Source: Drechmeria coniospora
Lineage: Eukaryota > Ascomycota > Sordariomycetes > Hypocreales > Ophiocordycipitaceae
Length of the DNA stretch: 64,000 nucleotides
Reading direction: 5' to 3'
Assembly: GCF_001625195.1 (NCBI RefSeq)
Contig: NC_054389.1
Location: forward strand, 992,001-1,056,000
This document shows, in pieces, positions 19,446 through 32,500 of the stretch (the first letter of the stretch is position 1; each line of letters starts with the position of its first letter). The notes under the pieces were generated by a model. The model was not told where the DNA came from and made no database searches. It worked only from the letters and a program-made list of their open reading frames with translations. The position numbers and the translations under genes were made by a program.

Positions 19446-20566
19446 GGGTCAGGTCGCAGGATTGTTGATGAGTAAGCGACCGACATATAAATAAGTACAA
19501 CTCCAACGCCAAGCCGGCAAAAGAATTCATAGCACGTCTGTCATATTTTGGCATCTGGCCCAGCAAAGGCAACTACATCCATGTAATAGTACTGGTATTA
19601 ATAGCAGATCATCATCAAGTGGACGGATGGTCATGAACACATCACATAGACGGTCCGCATTTTCTCCCATGTACGACGCTACATATCATGCCGTTCTGCT
19701 GAATACGTCATCATATTTGGCATTATGATGGATTATGGTGAAGCGATTTCCCGTCTCGTGCCAACCATCTAGTTCGTTTCTTCTTTTTTATCTCGCACCC
19801 GGCATGAAGCATCAAGTGTCTGTCTTCAAGTGGCGCATGCACGCTCGCTCAATGCTTGTCCTCCATTCCGTCCCCGTCTTGCTTCCGTCCAAGGGGTCGC
19901 AAGAGAGGAGGCATCGTTCGTGGAGCGGTCCATGAATGCGGCGAAAAGAAAGGTGCAATAGAAAATGAAACCAACAGGTACTCCGTACAAACAAAACAAA
20001 CCCATCAGATTCTCCTCTCGGTTGGCGCCCGGGTATCATACGCAGTCCATGCCCATGTGTGAAAAAAAAGAAAAGAATGGTCAAGAATGGTCCTGAACCA
20101 TGCCGACGGAAGTTGCAGACACGGTGTGTCGTGTCGGCTAGAAGCTGTCTCTTCGCCGAGCGAGTAAAAAATGGAACAAACCACGCCGTGCAGAGAGTTC
20201 CCAGCTGATCCCTACTATCGAGTCTTTGATATTATGTGCTTTTGCAAATGTTTTTTGTGATTTCTTTGGTGGTAGTGTTGCAAGGAAATGGTCGGTCAGA
20301 GAGCGACTTGGGTCAGTGAGGTGACGATGACATGACAAAGGAAAATCGATACGGTTAGTCGAGTAGACTATGTCGTGGGACTGGAAGCCGAAACACGTCG
20401 GCGTCGGGTCTGCTGGGAACTCTTCCTCCGGCTCGCTAGCTCATTAAGTCCCATGGCCGTCGAGGGACGATGGCAGCGGCACCATCTTCAACTCGGCTCA
20501 GTCCTGAGCTCGTTCCGGCATGGCTTTGCACGCCTTCGGCGGCGTGCTGACCATTTGCCAGCCAAT
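19446..20566. other. Intergenic stretch, no gene supported
   Basis: Only short frames (up to 90 aa) without conserved features. Contains the probable 5' flank of the thioredoxin gene and the 3' flank of the 729-aa protein gene. Confidence 0.5.
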
Positions 20567-22756
20567 CTACATGGCAGCTTCACCACACTCATCATCGGAC
20601 TCGTCGTTCAGAAAGCCTTGGCGGCTGCGCATGGTTCCCCTGTCGTGCCGGTGAAATTGAATGACCTGCCGCTTGGCGCCGACGGCGCCCCAGTTGACGG
20701 TTCCGTCCTGCATCGGCTCGACGCGCATCAAGTCGTCTTCATCGCTGCTGACGTAGCACTCGCTGGACGGGTGGAGAACGGCCATGCCGCTCAGGCGTCG
20801 ATAGTGGCCGTCGTCGGCCGTCATCATCATCTCTCCGTCCGAGCTGTTCGGTCGCGAACTGCTCAAAGGGAGCTCGTACGGCTTCGCGGCCATCATGTCA
20901 CGGAAAGCGGATGCCCTACGGCTTCCAACACGTCCGGAGAGCCACGATCCCTCCGAGTCGATGGACGCGAGCGACATGGACTGCTGCCGGTTCGGCGACG
21001 GGGTACCAAACACTGCCTTTCCGGGAGAAGAGGTCCGGCGAGCGCCGTCGATGGCACGAGGCTTCGAGGGCACGTCCTCCCCCACCTCCTCGTGCGGGCC
21101 AACGAGCGTCCCGGGCGATTCCTTCTCCATCGTCTTGACTTCGGCGACCATGGGCAATCGCAGTTCCGGCTCGGGTGACTGCACGCGCGAGTCGGGCGGG
21201 GAAAGCGGGAAATCGGGGAGGTCTTCGCGGAAGCGGGAACGAGTCCGCTTCGGAGCGGCGGCAGCCTTGGCGGCGAGGTGGTGGCTTTGCCTGTCATCGC
21301 CCTGGAGTTTGGCCAACGCCTCGGCTTGGGCCTGGGCGGCGGTCTGAACCTCCTCGCGCGACGTGTTGGAAAAGGACGAACGACCGGAATTCCGCTTACT
21401 CTTGGCCCCCCAGCGGAAAAGGGAGGTGAAGGAGCGGCGGTTGGTCTTGCTGCTGCTCGCTGTCGAATTCTTCCGCGCGATTCCGTCGTCGGACGTGATT
21501 TTATCCGAGTCCAACGTCGACTTGGAATGCGTCGTCTTTGAAGGCAACAGGCCAGCGATGAAAGAGGTTCGCGACTGCGCCGAGGCCGCTTCCTCGGGTT
21601 TCGCCGGGCCTTGGGTGCGAATGATGGGGATCGGCTCCTCGGGCGCGGCTGCTTCCTCGAGGTCAATGCTGCTGGTTCGGTGAAAGGTTTGCAAGGGCGG
21701 GCTGGAGGCCGCATCGTCGGCGGTCGACGCGAGGGACTGTCGCTGCTTCGACGAGGTGACGACGGCCGAAGGAGGGTCGATGCCCAGACCGACGAGTTCC
21801 CGGCCCATGACGCCTCGTTCAAAGTTCTCGTACGGCCGCGTCGCCGACTCGGCGGCGGACTCGGCTCTCCGCGCGAGCTTCCTCTCGACCAGCTGCCGAT
21901 CGACGGCGCGCTGCCTCTCTCGCCTTCGGTGATCTCGTTCCATCAGCTCCCTCAGGTCGCCGGGGCCGAGGTCGTCGGCGAGGTCGTCGATGCGTTTGCG
22001 CGAATGGGCCATCTCCTCGGTGCGAACGTCACGTTCGGCCAGCGCCTTTCGAAGCGAGTTGGACCGGTTGGGGTAGGAGAAGCGCCAGTGGGCGCCGTCG
22101 GTCGCCGTCGGGTTCGCGCACCGCAGCGTCGGTCTGGGGGCGAGGACGTCAAAGACGGAGACTCTGAAGGAGAGGGAGTCGGAGTCGGACGACATGCTCG
22201 ACCGCGTGTGCGTCGAGTCGGGCGTCGGCAGGGAAAGGTTGGAGGGTAGGTTCCGGGACTGGCTGAAATCGGCCGTCATCCTCGCCCGCTTGCTGCTCTG
22301 CTTCGACAGGGTGGCGGGCGGCACGGCGTGGGGGAGGTGGGCACTCATGGCTTTGATCTCTGCTTCTCGGTCGACGTCGACTCTCCTTCTCTTGCTGCTC
22401 TTTCTTCGCGCCGGCGGCGAAGGTTTCTTGTGGTGCAGGGTTGGCGTTCGGTCCCATGCAAGTACGAGGGCGTCCTCGGGAGGTTGTGTCGGCGGTTGGG
22501 AGTCGGGACCGGCAGGTCGGTCGAGACGGATGATGGTTTCGACGCGGATGGAGTCGTTCCGACCGGGCGAGAAACTGTACCTCCGTCGGCGGCGACGCAG
22601 CTTCGCCCGCTCGCTTTTCTGCTTCGTCTTGTTCGAGGACGCTCTCGAGACGGCCGTGTCCAGCTGACTCCGCCGCGGCCCCTCGCAATCCGAAAGGGCA
22701 TCACCGCTTCGGGAGCGCTTGCGTGCGCTCTTGCGCTGAAACAGCCACAAGGCCAT
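20567..22756 (-). CDS. Disordered conserved fungal protein, 729 aa
   Basis: Intronless frame of 729 aa starting MALWLFQRKSARKRSRSGD. The N-terminus is strongly basic, with RRRRRRYSFSPGRNDSIRVE and a second basic patch KSSKRRR (nuclear-localisation-like). A central segment (DVLAPRPTLRC, HWRFSYPNRSNSLRKALAERD) is followed by a charged helix around residues 250-310 (ERDHRRRERQRAVDRQLVER). The rest is Ser/Thr/Pro/Glu-rich with many SP sites and an FTSLFRW motif. The C-terminus is acidic (LNDESDDECGEAAM). No enzyme domain is recognised. The pattern suggests a regulatory or scaffold protein controlled by phosphorylation (inference). Confidence 0.75.
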   Translation of the reverse strand: MALWLFQRKSARKRSRSGDALSDCEGPRRSQLDTAVSRASSNKTKQKSERAKLRRRRRRYSFSPGRNDSIRVETIIRLDRPAGPDSQPPTQPPEDALVLAWDRTPTLHHKKPSPPARRKSSKRRRVDVDREAEIKAMSAHLPHAVPPATLSKQSSKRARMTADFSQSRNLPSNLSLPTPDSTHTRSSMSSDSDSLSFRVSVFDVLAPRPTLRCANPTATDGAHWRFSYPNRSNSLRKALAERDVRTEEMAHSRKRIDDLADDLGPGDLRELMERDHRRRERQRAVDRQLVERKLARRAESAAESATRPYENFERGVMGRELVGLGIDPPSAVVTSSKQRQSLASTADDAASSPPLQTFHRTSSIDLEEAAAPEEPIPIIRTQGPAKPEEAASAQSRTSFIAGLLPSKTTHSKSTLDSDKITSDDGIARKNSTASSSKTNRRSFTSLFRWGAKSKRNSGRSSFSNTSREEVQTAAQAQAEALAKLQGDDRQSHHLAAKAAAAPKRTRSRFREDLPDFPLSPPDSRVQSPEPELRLPMVAEVKTMEKESPGTLVGPHEEVGEDVPSKPRAIDGARRTSSPGKAVFGTPSPNRQQSMSLASIDSEGSWLSGRVGSRRASAFRDMMAAKPYELPLSSSRPNSSDGEMMMTADDGHYRRLSGMAVLHPSSECYVSSDEDDLMRVEPMQDGTVNWGAVGAKRQVIQFHRHDRGTMRSRQGFLNDESDDECGEAAM

Positions 22757-25700
22757 GGTCGGCCGTCAGGTCACGGGTTGATCTTGGTCGCGAGTCGTGG
22801 CCGGGAGGATTCTGAGTAAAACCGGGGGGTTAGGCCGTTTGCGTGGTTGCATCGTCGTCGTGTGGGTGTCGGAAGGGTTGTGTCGGAAGATTATGCAACC
22901 GCGGCGGCGAGACGACGGCGCCGGCTCACGAACGGGTCAGGCCGAGTCAACGGGGGCGATGGTGCGATCCCGGGGCGTCAAGAGGAGGAGCGGGATCCGC
23001 GAAGCGCGTGCTATGGCGGCGTGCGGAGTGGTGACGATTGGCCGTCGAGAAATGCGGCGGCTGGCACGCAGCAGGTATGCGTTTGTGGTGGCAGACCGCG
23101 TCGGGCGGTGATGGGGTTTTGGAGGGTATCCGTAACGTGCCGCACACCCACCACAAAGGCGGCAGCGTGCAAGAATGCACTGGTAGGCGTAGCGTTGGGT
23201 GTGACGCTGGGCGCATCAAGTACGGGCAAAGAGTACTTTCCACTCACTCGCACGGCTCGAACGAGCGAACGAGGCCGGGTTGGAATGCGAAGGTTCGCAC
23301 TCCAAGGACCCCAACGGTGTTTGCACAACCAAGTAATGTGGGCGAGAGAGATTTTCCAGCGCAGGCACAGTCAGGGCTGGGCACGGAAGCAATGAAATGA
23401 AGTGCCGGAAGGGCGATGGTAATTAATTATTGCGGGCTCAGAGGATGTGGGGGGGGTTCGTGAGAGCGCCGGCAAGCGTTGGGATGGGCGTGGCGCCATG
23501 GGCCGCTGAGCGATTCGTCGCCAGCCGGGACGGGGAGAGAGGGGGGGCGAGGATGCCATCGAAATAGGCGGCCATTCCGCCCGCCGCTAGTCCGTCTCGG
23601 GCTTGCTCGGCTACCATTTACAGCGACGGGAGTCACTGTCCCCTCCTTTTAGTGGCTCCCGTCGACTTGCTCGCAGGTAATAGCGCAGCGCCAATGGCGA
23701 GCGGGAAATACTTGGGGCACGTATCAGTTCCCGCCAGCTGGAGGCTATTACCCAGCATGTACATGTACGGTACCCTACCGCGCTGGTGGTGTGCTTGAGC
23801 ACAAGTACTAACTAAGTACTAGTACTCTAAGTATTTCCACCGACACGTACAGAACTTACACTTACTACTCCGTACTTGCACCTACTTACTAGTACCTAGT
23901 ACTTTACACCTGCAAATACTATACTTACACCTACAGTACAACAAAGTACTTACTTGCACTGTTCCTAAGCACACGTGTACACATATACAAGTACTTGTAC
24001 TCCGTACCGTACGCCTACATGTATTCCACACACATGTAAGTAAGTACAGTAAGTAAGTACGGAGTTGGGCATCCAAGTCATTGGTACGGGTACGGAGTAC
24101 GGCACGTCCTTGTACATGTACCAGTACTTCAATGGAACGGAGTACATGCTAATGCTGTAGTTCCAGTTCCCCATGGCACTTCCAGTCGTACCATCTGGAC
24201 ACCCCAACGTCGCCGGTCCTGGGCGGCTGGCCCGAGGTTTGGCATCTTCAGGGATCGCTTCGTCCGTGTCCATGATGGATATGCACGATGAAAAGGCCAG
24301 GAGATGACAGGGTGTCGAGCCAATACTTGCAACCATTGGATGCGCACCCGCACAACCCATGAGCCGTACTGCCACGACGACGAGCTACCGCTACAAGTCC
24401 TGGGTGTCTAAGTACTAGCAGCCAGAGCACATGGTACAGAGGTACAAGGCCACAAGTAGCAGTACCTGCGACGCTGGCGGGCGTCAACTGCGTGACTTGC
24501 GCTGCAGGTTCCTATTCGCAGGTGCGTTGATTCGTATCAGCAGAGAAAGTGTAGTCGGCCTAATTACCACGCGTACCAAAGTACTTGCATGTACTCCGTA
24601 CAGTACACCTGTGCTCCGTACACCTGTACCCCGTACTCCGTGCTTGCCCTCAGTCTCCGGCACCTCCTCGCTCGTGCGGAGCCAATGAGGGAGGGTCAGC
24701 CATTCTCACTGACGCGTACAGGTTAACAGCGGCAACTCGCCATTGCTCCACCCTGATCGCGCTTGTCCCGTCCGAGCAGGCTAGCACCGCCTCCAACATC
24801 GCAATGCGAGACATTTCGATTCTCCTTCATTCAGCTCTGCCACACCGCAGCATCGACGGTCCCCGGTCCGGGTGGAGGATGGCCGCTGGGCCCGACGATG
24901 CCCTGCGCGATCCGTTGTGGAGCGAGCGGCACTGTCAAGGGATGGTGGCAGAGAATGCCGGCCAACCTTGCTTTTTCTCCCCGCATCAAGGGCCAATGCA
25001 ACGTCCCAAGCGTGTCTTGAATAGAGTGCCAGCCAGTGCACATGTACTCCGTAGTACTCGGTGCGTGCTTGTACATGCTCACGTGTACAGTACGTGTATA
25101 CTAGGTAGGTACTAGGTACCACCAACACCAGGCAAGCACTTGGTTTCGTTGCTGCGCTCTCGCCTGGCGTGCTCAGTAATACTCGTCGTCCAACAAGCAG
25201 CGTTCGGACTAGATACGGAAGAGCACACTCCGCAGATATGCTCGGTACTGTGCATGTGCTTGTCGTTCATGGTATTTGCTGTTCGTTTCTGCAGCTCCAG
25301 AATACTCTACGCTGTTCCTGCAGGTACCGTCATGGTAGGCAAGCAGACTTTCTGCTGTACCACAGAGGCGCCGACAGGTACGGGTGTGGCGATGAATAAT
25401 AGTAGGTTGCCTCTAGTTGTGCTTGGTCGTAAGTACCTAGTAGTAAGCAATACATGGTGGCGGTGCGGAACCTAGTGCTAGGCTAGCACTCCGTGCCACA
25501 TTCTACGTTAATTGTAGGTACTAGGTAATTAGGTACAGGTACCTAGTAGGCACTGTACTTACAGCTGGTAGGTGTACATGTACATGGACACCTGACACCA
25601 ATACTGTATTCCTGGTAGCGGTAGAAGGGATGGATGCTTGGGGTCCGAAGCAGACGGAATGATGAGCAAGTACACCTACAGGCTACAGCACCCGCTTTGC

Positions 25701-28700
25701 AGGTCGGCAAGTACAGGGACTCGGCGCGCCCCGGAGCAGCGCAAACACGGCGTGTGCTGCTCCATCAACTTCCGCCTCGCACCAGTGGCATGTCCGTCCG
25801 CGTGAAATACCACTCATGGCAGCCGTTAACAGCGCATCGCGAGTCGATGGCTTGTCGGCGCCCCAAATGACATGCAACGTTCACCGCGTCGTCGCACAGG
25901 TCCGAGTCCTATGTATTTCATGCACCGCCCAACCTACCGTCGCCCAACCTTCCGTCGCTTCCTGTACGCGCATGCATTCGCCGGAGCCACGTCCTGCCCG
26001 TCGTTCGATTTCGTCGTCCCTCGTCCGTCAGGCATCAGAAGCTCGTCCCGTCGATAAGTCTCAGCGCGCCCTTGAGGAACAGCCGAGACTCGGGCAGCGC
26101 ACCAGGTCGACCATCCCTCTGATTCAGATGCCGATGTCAAGAAACAAATGTCTCGAACCCCCTGCGGTGCCTCATGGACCCCATGCGCAGCTGGCGCACG
26201 TCCATCCTCCCGGCTACCAGCGGACCAGGTCGTCGATGGCACCCGAGCGCCCTCGTGTCACCGTTGCCGCCGGCCGCCTGGTCCTTCGTATCCGTCCGTC
26301 ATCTCGGTTCCGCCCCCATGTGACGATGCTTTGTCGCACGAGCCCTGGCGGCTGCTCTGCGCTCTACCGCACGGCATGCCGCGTGAGCGCCGTGGCAAGC
26401 AAGCATCGTCGTACCGAGTCCAGGTCATGGCTTCGTGCCGGTTGCAGCGATCCATCGCCCGTAGCCCAGCAAGCATCTCGGCATGAAAGTCGGTTCGGGC
26501 CAACTCTCCATGCCGGGCAGCAGAGATGACGTACGACCTTGACCGTTGATGGGCTGCGTCGGCCACGGACGCTCACTGAGCTGCGAGAGGGCGCAAGCGG
26601 AGGGTGCAAGCGTCTGATGGCCCGGCGTCCCTGCGCACGGCTCCGATAGGGCCAGACGTAAGTAACATTTGCCATCACCTCCCGGTAGGCATGCACACGA
26701 TGGCAATGATATGGTCAACCCACCTAGTAGTAATACCGTGTGCGGAGTACTGATTATTACCTTGGTAGTAATGCTGGACCACCACCACCGGCAAGTAAGT
26801 ACATGTACGCGTACAGTAAATGCAATGGCTACTGCGTGCAAGTACAATGCACGCATGGTACGGCCCACAGTGCAAGCAGCAGCTGACCAAGTCATTGCCT
26901 TTATGCCTTATACCAGTAACTGTACGAGTGCTTGAACTCCGTCCCGAGCACACCTGTTCGCTCTACTTGGCAGCAGATGCGCACATACTAGGTATAAAGT
27001 ACGAACCGGATGTGAAGAGCACAGCCTCCTTGGCCAAGCTGGTGGCGACCGCACCTCCAGCTCCGAGGCTTCGGTATGACGACAAACCCACCAGCTCAGC
27101 ACAGCCTTTCTACCCACCGGCCTCTCTGCCTACCTGCCTATCCACTTCCCTGCCCTGGCCCCTATATCGACTCCGCCTCGGTGGCGAGGTTCGGCATTGA
27201 ATCAGGTGGCCTGCGATTCCTGCTTGACCGTGTCGCAAACACTGCTCATCCGACTTGCCACGATGGTAATCCTGCCAGCAAGGCATCGACGTAGCCTAAC
27301 TGAAGGTATGAGGGAGTGCCTGGAGCTTTTGCTCTATCAATGGGGGCCAGCAAGGCATCGCACACAACTCCTCCGGCAACTGGTCAGACTCTCGATATTC
27401 GTCTCCTTTCTCGATTGCAGTCGGTCAAACCAGGCCATCGTGATGTTGTTGTGATGTTTGTTTGGGAAGGGGCCCACGGCAGGCGATCCTCGCCGCAAGC
27501 GTCCATGGAGGCCACCGGGGGGGGAGGGGCAAAATCTCCTCGATGAATATAGAATGAATTAAACGGTTATGAGGCCATCACAACCGGAGTATTGCGGGTA
27601 ATGATTGTTGACTCACAGGGACGTAGCCGAAAATTAGGTGTAGCCGGAGCGGGAGCGGTGAGTGCAGACAGTCGGCAGTTGCGCATTGCCCTATGCACCT
27701 TCCTTGCCACCATGGAAGCAATCACCTTCCTTGCCACCATGGAAGCAATCACTACTATGGAAGGCATGAAAAATTTTCATCGCTCCCTTCCCCCCTTTCT
27801 TCATTTAACCCATCAGTAACACATCATCGTCAACACCATCAGTGTCGAATTCGCATCTCACTTCCCATCTCATCATAGGTTCTGCTTCTGCGTTTTCCCC
27901 CCTCCCTAACCCTCCTGATGATCAGGAAGAACGACGTACCGCCGAAGGCCTAGTTGATCTGCCACTGCCTCGGCTTATGGCAAAGAAATCAAGGCTGACG
28001 AGGAATTTTTTGGCATGGCAGACGTACCGAATCTAATGCTGAAATATCGAGTCCGTCGATAAGTCCAAGCCCCTTTGCGCACTCGAGTCAGGGCTCGGGC
28101 GGCCATGAGGATTTTCGATGAATGGTCGGCCGCTCATGCCCGGTGGCCATCGGGCAGGCGGAAACCAACAATCAGTCCCATCTGGCTCTCTACTCCGCGC
28201 GCTCATCCTTCATGCAGCGGCAGCGGTGTGCTACTGCTTTGCTTGTCTTGGACCTCTCTCGGCCGCTCACTTGCATGCTATACCGGGAGTGCCTCCTCCT
28301 ACCGCCGAGTCGTCCAATCACCCTCGTCATCACCGATAGTCTTGCCAGCGTCCCAACGGAACGATCGATTTCCGTCCACATGCGTCTTCAATTCGTCGGA
28401 GAAGCAAACCCCAAGGACCGACCAGATCCGACCTGTCGACGACCTGTCTGCCGAGAGGGGCGCAAAAGTGACGCGAGCGCGTGCGTGACGACTGACGAGC
28501 CACCACGTGTATCTGTATGTATGAGCTGCAACCCCAGATGAACATGATTGCACCGCAAATCTGATTCACGAGCATGCATAAGCCCGCCGCCGCTTCTCGC
28601 ATGTGGGACGGACGGCCGGATTGTCCTACTTCCACACCCGCATGACAGCACAGGTACACGACGCGGCACAGCGAACCGTCATCCTGCATATTTCTCATCT

Positions 28701-28945
28701 ATCCTTACCAGTCCGTCATTCCGTCCTAGCAGCTTTCAGATTGCCCTGGTTCGTTCCTCAAGGGGTCGCCCAGCACAAAGTCGATGTACGATCCCGTCGT
28801 TGGCTGACACGACGGCTTGCCATGTGATGAATGGCCATGAATCTCAACCCAACGTGGCTGCCCATGAATAGTGCCGTACTTGTGACTGGCTTTCCACTCA
28901 ACTGAAAGCCTCCTACTGCTGGTACCGGCTTGTACTTCTGCAAAT
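22757..28945. other. 6-kb gene desert with low-complexity islands
   Basis: No convincing gene over about 6 kb. The frames present (up to 237 aa at 25816-26529) are compositionally random and overlap on both strands. GTAC/TACTCCGTA-rich islands occur near 23750-24120, 24580-24660, 25040-25140, 25500-25620 and 26740-27010. A G-run lies near 23449-23457. Confidence 0.5.
27696..27749 (+). repeat. 27-bp direct repeat, two copies
   Basis: The 27-base unit beginning CACCTTCCTTGCCACCATGG occurs twice in perfect tandem (27696 and 27723), followed by a degenerate third part (CACTACTATGGAAGGCATG). Confidence 0.85.
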
Positions 28946-29142
28946 GCTTACATGCGTCTTGTTGGATATATACAGGTCCAACTCACCATCCATCGACGAG
29001 GAACGAAGCTTGCTTACATGCGTCTTGTTGGACATATACAGGTCCAACTCACCATCCATCGACGAGGAACGAAGCATGCTTACATGCGTCTTGTTGGATA
29101 TATACAGGTCCAACTCACCATCCATCGACGAGGAACGAAGCC
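28946..29142 (+). repeat. 66-bp minisatellite, three copies
   Basis: Unit starts (GCTTACATGCGTCTTGTTGG) lie at 28946, 29012 and 29078, so the period is exactly 66. Copies differ at only a few bases. Because 66 is a multiple of three, several frames stay open through it on both strands, producing 22-residue periodic peptides. It lies in the gene desert before the 3' end of the giant surface-protein gene. Confidence 0.9.
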
Positions 29143-29598
29143 AGCATTTGGAAGAATTCACAAGGAATCATGTCATGGAGTAACGTGTATGATAAAAAGT
29201 CTATATCTTCTTCCAGTCTCAAGTCCTATCGCCAAAAAGCACTTGGGTCATGACTATTCATTTTTCGCCCTCGAAATAAATAAAAAAACTAAACGGAAAA
29301 TGCAATCATGCCATCTGCCAAACGAATGTTCTCGTTCACGCGACCGTAAAAACAAATGCTGCAATAGTCCCTTCCAACTATCCGCCAAAACGAGTGTTCG
29401 CTTTTGGAAACAAAAAAAGATGCCATCATGATACTAGAATCCTGCCATCTGCTAAAAGAGTGTGAATCATTTCAAAGCAAGAACGCTGCCTTCAAGCTCG
29501 CCGTCTATCGAAAAGAGCGTGCGCTCGGAGCCGGTCCTGGGCCCGCCAGGCTCGGTCGCGAGCGAAGAGAGGGTGTGGTCTTAGGGAGATGGTGGAGG

Positions 29599-32500
29599 TC
29601 ACGGTGTTGGTGATCCCGTTGGGACGTCAGTGGATGTGCTTGTGGGTGGCGGCGGTGGTGGATGGGGCGGGCCATGGGTGCCATTGTGTGGTGGCCCGTG
29701 ATGGCCATCGTTCTGGCCAAGGATGCCCGTGACGTTGCCGTTGTTCTGGGACGTCGAATTCGCGCCCGAGCTCGCGTCGGACGTGCCTCCGCTGGAGGAG
29801 CTGGAGCCACCGCTGCTGGTGGTCTGGCCGCCCGTGCTCGATGTTTCTCCGCCGCTGATGGTGCCGTTCGTGTTTCCGCCGACGATGGTGCCGTTCGTGT
29901 TTCCGCCCGTCAGCGTGCCACCTCCGCTCGTGCTGTTGCTGCTGCTGTTGCTCGCGTTGTCCAGGTCATTGCCGCCGCTGTTGCTGGTGCTGTTGCTGCT
30001 GCTCGCGTTGTCCAGCTGGTTGCCACCGCTCGTGCTGTTGCCTCCCTGGCTGGAGCTGTTTCCGCCCGTCAGCGTGCCGCCTCCGCTCGTGCTGTTGCTG
30101 CCGCTGCTGCTGCTGCTGACACCTCCGCCGCTCGTACTGTTGCTGCTGCTCGCATTGTCCAGCTGGTTGCCGCCACTCGTGCTGTTGCCTCCCTGGCTGG
30201 AGCTGTTGCCACCCGTCAGCGTGCCACCGCCGCTCGTGCTGTTGCTGCTGGCCATGCTCGCGTTGTCCAGGCTGTTTCCGCCGCTCGTGCTGTTGCCTCC
30301 CTGGCTTGAGCTGTTTCCGCCAGTCAGAGTGCCGCCACCGCTCGTGCTGTTGCTCGCATTGTCCAGAGCGTTGCCGCCGCTCGTGCTGTTGGCCGAGCTG
30401 GCGTTGTCGAGGTTGTTTCCTCCGCTCGTGCTGTTGGCCGAGCTGGCATTGTCGAGGTTGTTACCACCGCTCGTGCTGTTGCCGCCGCTGGCGCTCGCGT
30501 TGTTGCTGCCTCCGTTGCTGACAGACGTGCTGTTGCCGCCGTTGGCGTCGCTCGACAGTTGGTTGCCACCGCTCGTGCTGTTGCCTCCGTTGGCGCTGCT
30601 GTTGCCGCCGTTGCTGAGCGAGCTGCTGTTTCCGCCGTTGGCGTTGCTGTTGCCGCCGTTGCTTAGCGATGTGCTGTTGCCTCCGTTGGCATCGCTCGAG
30701 AGCTGGTTGCCTCCACTCGTGCTGTTGCCTCCGTTGGCGCTGCTGTTACCTCCATTGCTGAGGGATGTGCTGTTGCCACCGTTGGCATTGGCGTCGCTGT
30801 TGCCTCCGTTGCTGAGCGAGCTGCTGTTTCCGCCGTTGGCGTTGCTGTTACCTCCGTTGCTGAGCGAAGTGCTGTTGCCGCCGTTGGCGTCACTCGACAG
30901 CTGGTTCCCGCCACTGGTGCTGTTGCCTCCGTTGGCGCTGCTGTTGCCTCCGTTGCTGTTGGACGTGCTGTTGCCTCCCTGGGCATCGCTCGAGAGCTGG
31001 TTGCCTCCACTGGTACTGTTACCTCCGTTGGAAGTGCTCGCAAGCTGGTTGCCTCCGCTGGTGCTGTTGCCTCCGTTGGCGTTGCTGTTGCCTCCGTTGC
31101 TGTTGGACGTGCTGTTGCCTCCCTGTGCATCGCTCGAGAGCTGGTTGCCTCCGCTGGTGCTGTTGCCTCCGCTGGCGCTGCTGTTGCCTCCATTGCTGTT
31201 GGACGTGCTGTTGCCTCCCTGGGCATCGCTCGAGAGCTGGTTGCCTCCACTGGTACTGTTACCTCCGTTGGCGCTGGCGTTGTTGCTGCCGCCGTTGCTG
31301 TTGGACGTGCTGTTGCCTCCCTGTGCCTCGCTCGAGAGTTGGTTACCTCCGCTCGTGCTGTTTCCTCCATTGGCAGTGCTCGCAAGCTGATTTCCTCCGC
31401 TCGTGCTGTTGCCGCCATTGGCGCTGCTGTTGCCGCCGTTGCTGGTGCTGGCGAGATCGTTGCCACCGCTCGTGCTGTTGCTGCCGCTTGCATTGTCCAG
31501 GTTGTTTCCGCCGCTGTTGCTAGTACTGTTACTGCTGCTAGCACCTCCGTTGGCACCGCTCGTGCTGTTGCTGCCGCTAGCATTGTCCAAGTTGTTTCCA
31601 CCGCTGTTGCTGGTGCTGTTGCTACCGCTAGCATTATCCAGCTCGTTTCCGCCGCTGTTGCTGGTGCTGTTGCTGCTGCTAGCACCTCCGTTGGCGCCAC
31701 TCGTGCTGTTGCTGCCGCTGGCGTTGTCCAAGTTGTTACCACCGCTGTTGCTGGTGCTGTTGCTGCCGCTTGCGTTGTCCAGCTCATTGCCGCCGCTGTT
31801 GCTCGTGCTGTTGCTGTTGCTGCTGCTAGCACCTCCGTTGGCGCCACTCGTGCTGTTGCTGCCGCTGGCGTTGTCCAAGTTGTTACCACCGCTGTTGCTG
31901 GTGCTGTTGCTGCCGCTTGCGTTGTCCAGCTCATTGCCGCCGCTGTTGCTCGTGCTGTTGCTGTTGCTGCTGCTGGCGCCGCCCGTGGCGCCGCTCGTGC
32001 TGTTGCTGCCGCTAGCATTATCCAGCTCATTTCCGCCGCTGTTGCTGGTGCTGTTGCTGCTACTGCTGCTGCCACTGGCGTTGTCCAGATCGTTGCCTCC
32101 GCTGTTGCTGGTACTGTTTCCTCCAGCGCTGTTGCTAGAGCTGGCGAGGTCGTTCCCTCCGCTCGTGCTGTTGCTGCCGCTAGCATTATCCAGGTTGTTT
32201 CCACCGCTGTTGCTCGTACTGTTGCTACCGCTAGCATTATCCAGCTCATTTCCACCGCTATTGCTCGTGCTGTTGCTGCTACTAGCACCTCCGTTGGCGC
32301 CGCTCGTGCTGTTGCTGCTGCTTCCGCTAGCGATATCGTTTCCACCGCTATTGCTGGTGCTGTTGCTGTTGCTGCTGCTGCCACTCGCGAGATCGTTACC
32401 ACCACTAGTGCTGTTGCCACCGTTGGCGCTGCTGTTGCCTCCATTGCTGGTGCTGTTGCTGCTGCTGCTGCTGCCGCTGGCGAGATCGTTTCCTCCGCTA

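Noticed and set aside
25816..26529. 237-aa plus-strand frame in the gene desert
   Set aside because: Composition is random, equally long frames overlap on the other strand, and no motif is present.
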